In this document: in pieces, positions 63,001-64,000 of the stretch
Position numbering within the stretch: the first letter of the stretch is position 1
How the letters are laid out: the number at the start of each line of letters is the position of its first letter
Assembly: GCA_028751875.1 (NCBI GenBank)
Contig: CM054140.1
Coordinates: forward strand, 14,358,271 to 14,422,270
Direction: 5' to 3'
Origin: Rapana venosa
Lineage: Eukaryota > Mollusca > Gastropoda > Neogastropoda > Muricidae
DNA length: 64,000 bases
Made by a program: the position numbers and the translations under genes
The notes under the pieces: model-generated
Told to the model about the DNA's origin: nothing
What the model saw: the letters and a program-made list of their open reading frames with translations, nothing else
Database searches by the model: none

Positions 63001-64000
63001 TTTTGTTTTCTCTTTGACACAAGAAAATGACCTAAGAAATTCCAACATATTTGTTCAGCCTGTATAATACCCATGAATATTGTTTGCCCATATAATAAGC
63101 ACACTCACAGTACAGCTATCACAGCTCTGTTCAATACCTTTGTTTTTTCCAGAGATCGCTGCCTGTGGTTGGCTTCAGCTACACAAGCTTTATAGGTAGT
63201 CTCTGCCTCTGCAGACTGCAACATACAGAACATTATTCAGTATCCCTTTGCATGACAAACTGACAATATGCACTGGTTATATTCTATCCTTGAACTACAC
63301 TTCAACACTTAGATTACAAAACAAAACATAAGCACATGGGACAGTGGTCTTGTGGTAAGCATGTAGCTAGAAAGCCGGAGATCCTTAATCAAAACCCACC
63401 TGAAGCAGGACTTTTCCCACTTTCACTAAACCATGATTGGTGGTCTGGGTACTTGTCTTTACATTCAGACAATAAATGAGGTTCCATGAGTACACATTCA
63501 GTGTATGTAATAAGAACCACAACGAAAATGCCTATGACAATGAAAGTGTTGTTCCCTAGTAAGACTGCTGGGAAAAAAATACTCTCACAAGTTACAAATA
63601 TAAAGGCAACCAACAAAATTAACAAACACACACACACGCATACACATAAACACACACAAAAGGTTGGCCACTTTTTCTCACCAAGGGGAACAGTCAAATT
63701 TCAAGCAGAGAAATATGGCATGATCCAATGTTACATTATACATAGTGCGTAAACAAAGCAATAATGTAAATTCACTCCCTAGCCAATTACTCTTCATGAC
63801 CCTCAGCTACAAATCTTTCACAGTACCAAATCATCAGTAAAATGTTTGTTGAAAAAGTTCACCTTATGCATAGCATCTTCTTCAGACTTTTTCTTCTTCT
63901 CCATTTTCTCCCCCTCAGCCTTCTGTAATGTTTCACGCACACGTTCCAGTTCCTGCTGTCGACTAATGTAGAGTGCCTGTGCTTTCCGTAGGTTGTTTAC
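28256..64000 (-). CDS. ARHGAP29: ARHGAP29-like Rho GTPase-activating protein (20-exon model, 5' partial)
   Basis: This is a multi-exon gene read leftward. Twenty GT-AG exons sum to 3741 bases and join without a frame break to 1246 residues plus a TAG stop. Seen in order: end of the F-BAR helix bundle (residues 1-160), Ser-rich linker (160-290), RhoGAP domain (about 290-490) with arginine finger R334, K371 and N449, an acidic run (about 640), and a Ser/Pro/Gly-rich tail ending PRFV. From family knowledge, such proteins stimulate GTP hydrolysis by Rho (mainly RhoA), act at membranes through F-BAR, and in ARHGAP29 respond to Rap signalling and bind the PTPN13 (PTPL1) PDZ domain through the C-terminus (PQFV in human). 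The usual C1 zinc finger is not found. The N-terminus lies beyond base 64000. ARHGAP45 and GMIP are the alternatives; the PRFV end favours ARHGAP29. Small extra exons in the long introns cannot be excluded. Confidence 0.9.
32958..33120. repeat. (GA)n then (GT)n/(TCTG)n
   Basis: About 32 GA units, then GTGC/GCGC and GT units with TCTG variants. Confidence 0.96.
35073..35149. repeat. (CT)n microsatellite
   Basis: A CT repeat within the last intron, followed by a short CA run. Confidence 0.96.
38905..38990 (-). mobile_element. Hairpin-end SINE fragment
   Basis: Contains gttcctcggcaggttctccg, ttcaccaatggtaagattt and ccccacaaaatgg; a short end fragment of the family defined at 39496-39855. Confidence 0.6.
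39496..39855 (-). mobile_element. tRNA-headed SINE with hairpin 3' end, full copy
   Basis: Read on the minus strand it starts near 39855 with a tRNA-like head: box A TAGCCGAGCGGTCAAGAC and box B GGGTTCGAATCC. The body has TTAAAGATCCTGTAATTC and GTTTGGTGGGTTACAGAAAC, then CCTGAAGTTGGAATGTGGC. The 3' end is the inverted repeat CCTCAGAGCTCTAGCCGAGG. This copy defines the family seen as fragments elsewhere. The body resembles widespread molluscan SINE sequence that I recall but have not searched. Confidence 0.78.
40209..40376 (-). CDS. ARHGAP29: Exon 19: acidic Asp/Glu run
   Basis: Residues 620-676. [19 protein letters not shown] is a run of acidic residues encoded by GAT/GAG repeats, followed by a Pro/Ser/His segment. 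It may be a charged interaction patch (inference); the codon repetition suggests slippage-driven growth. Acceptor TTGCAG, donor GTATAG, followed by a 10.2-kb intron. Confidence 0.82.
40377..43967. other. Intron between exons 18 and 19
   Basis: AT-rich. Purine-rich stretches lie near 41640-41730 and 41870-41905. I see no exon, RNA gene or recognisable transposon in these 3.6 kb. Confidence 0.55.
43968..44058 (-). CDS. ARHGAP29: Exon 18: linker
   Basis: Residues 590-620, with [17 protein letters not shown]. No domain is recognised. Acceptor TTTCAG and donor GTAACC; the carried G fits exon 19. Confidence 0.78.
44703..44752. repeat. (CA)n microsatellite
   Basis: About 25 CA units in the intron just downstream of exon 17. 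Confidence 0.96.
44987..45146 (-). CDS. ARHGAP29: Exon 17: Pro/Ser/Thr-rich linker
   Basis: Residues 536-589, beginning [19 protein letters not shown] and followed by Thr/Pro/Ala repeats. It is probably disordered. Acceptor GTTACAG, donor GTTAGT, ending in phase 0. Confidence 0.8.
45626..45895 (-). mobile_element. tRNA-type SINE copy (ttcgaggata family), head missing
   Basis: On the plus strand: cgaggataatggagtaagc, ttttacatccagtccctgtg, cccaccggcacacaatggcc, gcgttcgcacacagcgcc and actgacgttaactccagg. Same block order as 10246-10441 and 16120-16445. It lies in the intron between exons 16 and 17. Confidence 0.7.
46078..46123 (-). CDS. ARHGAP29: Exon 16: short Ser/Pro-rich exon
   Basis: Residues 521-536, [15 protein letters not shown], a small 46-base exon. 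SP and TP pairs could be targets of proline-directed kinases (inference). Its phases, two bases in and two bases out, fit exons 15 and 17. Acceptor TGTTCAG, donor GTGAGT. Confidence 0.78.
46310..46520. repeat. Degenerate TACTG pentamer array
   Basis: About 200 bases of ctgta/ctgca/ctata pentamers with a self-complementary gtact core, able to form hairpins in pre-mRNA. Confidence 0.92.
46628..46721 (-). CDS. ARHGAP29: Exon 15: acidic linker after RhoGAP
   Basis: Residues 490-521, starting [20 protein letters not shown] and rich in Glu, Asp, Thr and Val. No domain is recognised. Donor GTGTGT and acceptor GTGGCAG; the phase matches its neighbours. Confidence 0.85.
46957..47011. repeat. Poly-C and (CT)n tract
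   Basis: A C-run followed by CT repeats in the intron between exons 14 and 15; further CA repeats lie at 47118-47200. Confidence 0.93.
47353..47434 (-). CDS. ARHGAP29: Exon 14: end of RhoGAP domain
   Basis: Residues 462-489, [20 protein letters not shown], which matches the final RhoGAP helix (SLVD.PHQ.R.VE.LI) in this subfamily. Acceptor GGCAG, donor GTAAGG, ending in phase 0. Confidence 0.95.
47478..47560. repeat. (GA)n microsatellite
   Basis: About 41 uninterrupted GA units, 44 bases upstream (in gene orientation) of the exon 14 acceptor. In the transcript this is a (TC)n pyrimidine tract, which could affect splicing. Confidence 0.96.
47770..47811 (-). CDS. Possible 42-bp cassette exon in RhoGAP domain
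   Basis: This 42-base stretch has a strong GTGAGT donor and an AG acceptor after a T/G-rich tract. It would insert [14 protein letters not shown] in frame between LRPL and EGTASL. Splicing exon 13 directly to exon 14 gives the usual domain, so this would be an optional insert in the loop after FGP.LLRP. An acceptor two bases upstream gives 44 bases and would break the frame. It is supported only by splice signals and frame. Confidence 0.35.
47910..47990 (-). CDS. ARHGAP29: Exon 13: RhoGAP domain with conserved Asn
   Basis: Residues 435-462, with [17 protein letters not shown], the near-invariant NL.IVFGP.L motif. N449 is the conserved Asn that stabilises the transition state in this fold. 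Acceptor TTGCAG, donor GTAAGT. Confidence 0.96.
48003..48052. repeat. (CA)n microsatellite
   Basis: A CA repeat 12 bases upstream (in gene orientation) of the exon 13 acceptor; GT-rich in the transcript. Confidence 0.95.
48393..48511 (-). CDS. ARHGAP29: Exon 12: RhoGAP domain
   Basis: Residues 396-435, including [20 protein letters not shown], matching the LP..N...L..L..HL helix of RhoGAPs. The last codon is split: AG here, G in the next exon, giving the Arg of HLHRV. Acceptor TTTCAG, donor GTAAAG. Confidence 0.95.
48663..48735 (+). mobile_element. SINE tail fragment (gctatataaatacc type)
   Basis: Contains ttcagcgctatataaatacc and TTA repeats; same tail as at 20106-20194. Confidence 0.6.
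48908..48964 (-). CDS. ARHGAP29: Exon 11: RhoGAP domain
   Basis: Residues 377-395, [19 protein letters not shown], the canonical LPEPL.....Y..F segment of RhoGAP domains. It follows directly on KLYLRQ of exon 10. Phase 0 at both ends, acceptor TTGCAG, donor GTAAAT. Confidence 0.96.
49640..49777 (-). CDS. ARHGAP29: Exon 10: RhoGAP catalytic core with arginine finger
   Basis: Residues 331-376 (46 codons, phase 0). [13 protein letters not shown] carries the arginine finger R334, which in RhoGAPs completes the GTPase active site. Then [11 protein letters not shown] carries the conserved Lys (K371) and Arg (R375) that support Rho binding. All key residues are present, so activity is expected. Acceptor GTGCAG, donor GTCAGT. 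Confidence 0.96.
49885..50215. other. G/T-rich island in intron
   Basis: About 330 bases in which the plus strand is overwhelmingly G and T, with a 19-G run at about 50031-50049. The transcript would be C/A-rich here. No family recognised. Confidence 0.8.
50216..53218. other. Intron between exons 9 and 10
   Basis: AT-rich. It holds a SINE at 51592-51850, a 24-bp tandem duplication (atcccgcgtaactgatttcc) at about 51900-51948 and a purine-rich stretch at 52780-52875. No extra exon is supported. Confidence 0.55.
51592..51850 (-). mobile_element. Hairpin-end SINE, longer subfamily
   Basis: Starts ttccccaactagagctccaa and shares the body actggtttagagtctcctcc and gaaagggcaaggctgaaaat with 20868-21160. 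Confidence 0.65.
53219..53350 (-). CDS. ARHGAP29: Exon 9: start of RhoGAP domain
   Basis: Residues 287-330, with [13 protein letters not shown] and [20 protein letters not shown] and the KC..EIE.R pattern are the first helices of the RhoGAP fold in this subfamily. In homologues the residues just before LFG.DF belong to the end of the C1 finger (CGHKKL.G), but here the exon opens with RQQGRRNT. Both ends are phase 0 (TTAACAG acceptor, GTAGGA donor). Confidence 0.92.
53502..54400 (-). mobile_element. tRNA-headed retroelement, about 865 bp, with 15-bp target-site duplication
   Basis: The element at 53517-54385 reads on the minus strand. The tRNA-like head is near 54383 (GCGCAGTGGTTAGCGCC, GGTTCGATTCCC), and the A-tail of about 20 appears as a T-run at 53515-53535. 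The flanking direct repeat tttctttgcttattt lies at 53502-53516 and 54386-54400. It is the same family as 7379-8242. It sits in the intron where the C1-encoding exon would be expected. Confidence 0.87.
54805..54878 (-). CDS. ARHGAP29: Exon 8: basic linker before RhoGAP
   Basis: Residues 262-286, [20 protein letters not shown] then LPSIM. The frame is fixed by a carried G from exon 7; the acceptor is TCTACCAG and the donor GTAAGG, ending in phase 0. The basic KRGQMKRT stretch could be a membrane or phosphorylation site by inference. In vertebrate homologues the C1 zinc finger follows this point; here the next recognisable exon is already RhoGAP. Confidence 0.75.
55045..55105 (-). mobile_element. 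Hairpin-end SINE remnant
   Basis: Contains tgtgtacggctg, catcatgtaggcagccatac and ccaacttcagagg, corresponding to the body just inside the hairpin of the 39.5-kb element. Confidence 0.45.
55455..56040. repeat. Minisatellite of about 90 bp, copy-1 array
   Basis: Units contain tagtgacatacacatacata, a short A-run, gacaacaaaacacca and CA-rich filler. About six units occur at a spacing of 85-97 bases, immediately downstream of exon 7 in gene orientation. Cys/Val and His/Thr open frames over it are artefacts. Confidence 0.92.
56048..56260 (-). CDS. ARHGAP29: Exon 7: Ser-rich linker (the intact duplicated exon)
   Basis: Residues 191-262, starting [11 protein letters not shown] and continuing into a Ser/Asn-rich segment and an acidic helix ([16 protein letters not shown]). 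The acceptor is GTTGTCAG and the donor GTAGGG. It lies in copy 1 of a tandem duplication; a degraded copy sits at about 59640-59820. A piggyBac-like element lies in the upstream intron, about 70 bases from the acceptor. It has no known domain. Confidence 0.85.
56328..57441. mobile_element. piggyBac-like non-autonomous DNA transposon
   Basis: The element at 56332-57437 (1106 bp) is flanked by TTAA on both sides (56328-56331 and 57438-57441). It has inverted ends CCCTAGTAGCGC / CCCTAGTGGCGC (one mismatch in 12). TTAA targets and CCC..GGG ends are the piggyBac signature. Near the right end lie two copies of the palindrome CCGGAATATTCCGG (57363-57376 and 57407-57420). The interior is CpG-richer than its surroundings. 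The longest open frame (107 codons, 56905-57228, plus strand) is not a transposase I recognise, so it is probably non-autonomous. Confidence 0.85.
57516..57800 (+). mobile_element. tRNA-derived SINE
   Basis: The head has box A-like gtggtcaagtggtttaggcg and box B ggttcgatccc (about 57572). The central domain includes ttgggaaagacactttactc and cccaggtgtacaagtgggta. The tail reads ccggctctatgggccttctg and ggcttgaaagaa. The tail only, in altered form, is present in copy 2 at about 59822-59905. The tRNA-like head lacks a mature tRNA fold and sits on a SINE body, so it is not a functional tRNA gene. Confidence 0.85.
58500..59600. repeat. Minisatellite of about 90 bp, copy-2 array, expanded
   Basis: About 12 units carry the tagtgacatacacatacata core (spacing about 57-96 bases), compared with six in copy 1. 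Units past about 59250 are ragged, with single-base deletions. Confidence 0.9.
59640..59820 (-). pseudogene. Degraded copy of exon 7
   Basis: Shared landmarks with the true exon: ggactgagca, ctgtcgtcggaga, gggaagagattcatg against ggtgaggattcatg, and ccaggccttcac with gggatgcggt. Many indels break the frame, the acceptor half is missing and the donor is not conserved. The phase chain of the gene works through the copy at 56048 instead. Confidence 0.75.
60495..60592 (-). CDS. ARHGAP29: Exon 6: Ser-rich linker
   Basis: Residues 158-191, with [19 protein letters not shown], a hydrophilic Ser/Gly/His linker after the F-BAR domain. The acceptor TTTCAG is good. The donor GTTTTA is weak, but its phase fits exon 7 exactly. 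No domain is recognisable; the serine clusters are plausible phosphorylation sites by inference only. Confidence 0.78.
60735..61105 (+). mobile_element. SINE copy (gataaaccgaggtcctgtgtg family)
   Basis: Contains ataaaccgaggccctgtgtg, cacataaaagaacccacagc, gttgtccctggcaaattta, gcaacacgctctccccagg and agagctgcccaaatttcatg, ending in AATAC repeats. It lies in the intron between exons 5 and 6 and matches 3630-3900. Confidence 0.72.
61406..61545 (-). CDS. ARHGAP29: Exon 5: end of F-BAR domain
   Basis: Residues 112 to 158. It contains the [15 protein letters not shown] stretch, which corresponds to the YDPG..Y.EFV motif that closes the F-BAR region in the ARHGAP29/45/GMIP group. This is the clearest subfamily marker upstream of the RhoGAP domain. 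Acceptor GTGCAG, donor GTGAGT; two bases of the last codon carry over to the next exon. Confidence 0.9.
61884..61940 (-). CDS. ARHGAP29: Exon 4: F-BAR last helix
   Basis: Residues 93-111 (19 codons, phase 0), with [13 protein letters not shown], equivalent to the VTVNLFQMQH helix in vertebrate ARHGAP29. Acceptor TTACAG, donor GTACAC. Confidence 0.87.
62245..62304 (-). CDS. ARHGAP29: Exon 3: F-BAR coiled coil
   Basis: Residues 73-92 (20 codons, phase 0), [20 protein letters not shown]. The QCD motif and following hydrophobic pattern match the R.L..QCD.TLK position of family members. It has a polypyrimidine tract with CAG acceptor and a GTAAGA donor. Confidence 0.88.
62467..62489. repeat. Poly-G tract (about 23 G)
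   Basis: A G-run in the intron between exons 2 and 3; C-run in the transcript. Confidence 0.95.
62490..63137. other. Intron between exons 2 and 3, rest
   Basis: AT-rich with no repeat family or exon that I can support. Confidence 0.5.
63138..63215 (-). CDS. ARHGAP29: Exon 2: F-BAR coiled coil
   Basis: Residues 47-72 (26 codons, phase 0 at both ends), containing [14 protein letters not shown], which resembles the ACV.EAN.R...LE.TK stretch of the family F-BAR domain. The acceptor is TTGCAG and the donor GTATTG. The helical register continues from the preceding exon. Confidence 0.88.
63333..63600 (+). mobile_element. SINE copy with tRNA-like head
   Basis: The head ggacagtggtcttgtggtaa resembles box A, and gatccttaatcaaaaccc a decayed box B. 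The body has ataaatgaggttccatgag, gtaataagaaccacaacg and gtgttgttcccta, an older copy of the family at 60735-61105. It lies in the intron between exons 1 and 2. Confidence 0.6.
63863..64000 (-). CDS. ARHGAP29: Exon 1 in window: F-BAR coiled coil
   Basis: Residues 1-46 of the visible protein, beginning [20 protein letters not shown]. This is a charged amphipathic helix rich in Lys, Glu and Gln, with the LRKAQALY pattern typical of the F-BAR domain of the ARHGAP29/45/GMIP group. The exon ends in phase 0 at a GTGAAC donor and is cut by the window edge at its 5' side. The protein must continue upstream, because the N-terminal part of the F-BAR domain is absent here. Confidence 0.88.

Overview
The window looks like eukaryotic, animal nuclear DNA. 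One gene is split by some 19 GT-AG introns on the minus strand. The intergenic DNA is AT-rich and full of (CA)n, (CT)n, (GATA)n and poly-G/poly-C tracts, with several tRNA-derived SINE families. The repeat types and the protein suggest a lophotrochozoan, most likely a gastropod mollusc; this is inference, not a database result.

The only protein-coding gene I can support runs leftward from beyond base 64000 to a stop at 28256. Twenty exons join in phase to give 1246 residues, with the N-terminus outside the window. In order they encode the C-terminal half of an F-BAR coiled coil, a Ser-rich linker, a complete RhoGAP domain with its arginine finger, an acidic run, and a 570-residue Ser/Pro/Gly-rich tail ending in PRFV. 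This is the layout of the ARHGAP29 (PARG1) / ARHGAP45 / GMIP group of Rho GTPase-activating proteins, and the C-terminal PDZ ligand points to ARHGAP29. The C1 zinc finger that normally sits between F-BAR and RhoGAP is not visible in the window.

Layout: 1-20.2 kb is gene-free and is a graveyard of microsatellites, homopolymers and SINE fragments, including a degenerate repeat family of unknown origin (3-12 kb), a 48-bp minisatellite (6.3 kb) and a 5S rRNA-like SINE (13.1 kb). 20.2-28.25 kb is quieter AT-rich DNA downstream of the stop codon and may hold a long 3' UTR. 28.26-29.97 kb is the large last exon. 30-40 kb is one long intron. 40-54.9 kb carries the RhoGAP and linker exons. 55.1-60.25 kb is a tandem duplication: copy 1 holds a real exon plus a piggyBac-like element and a SINE, and copy 2 holds a degraded exon copy. 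60.5-64 kb carries the F-BAR exons.

I did not find a convincing new multi-gene system. The most useful leads are the missing C1 exon, the conserved PDZ tail, the duplicated and partly corrupted exon region, the piggyBac-like element with twin palindromes, the 5S-like SINE and the unexplained repeat family at 3-12 kb.
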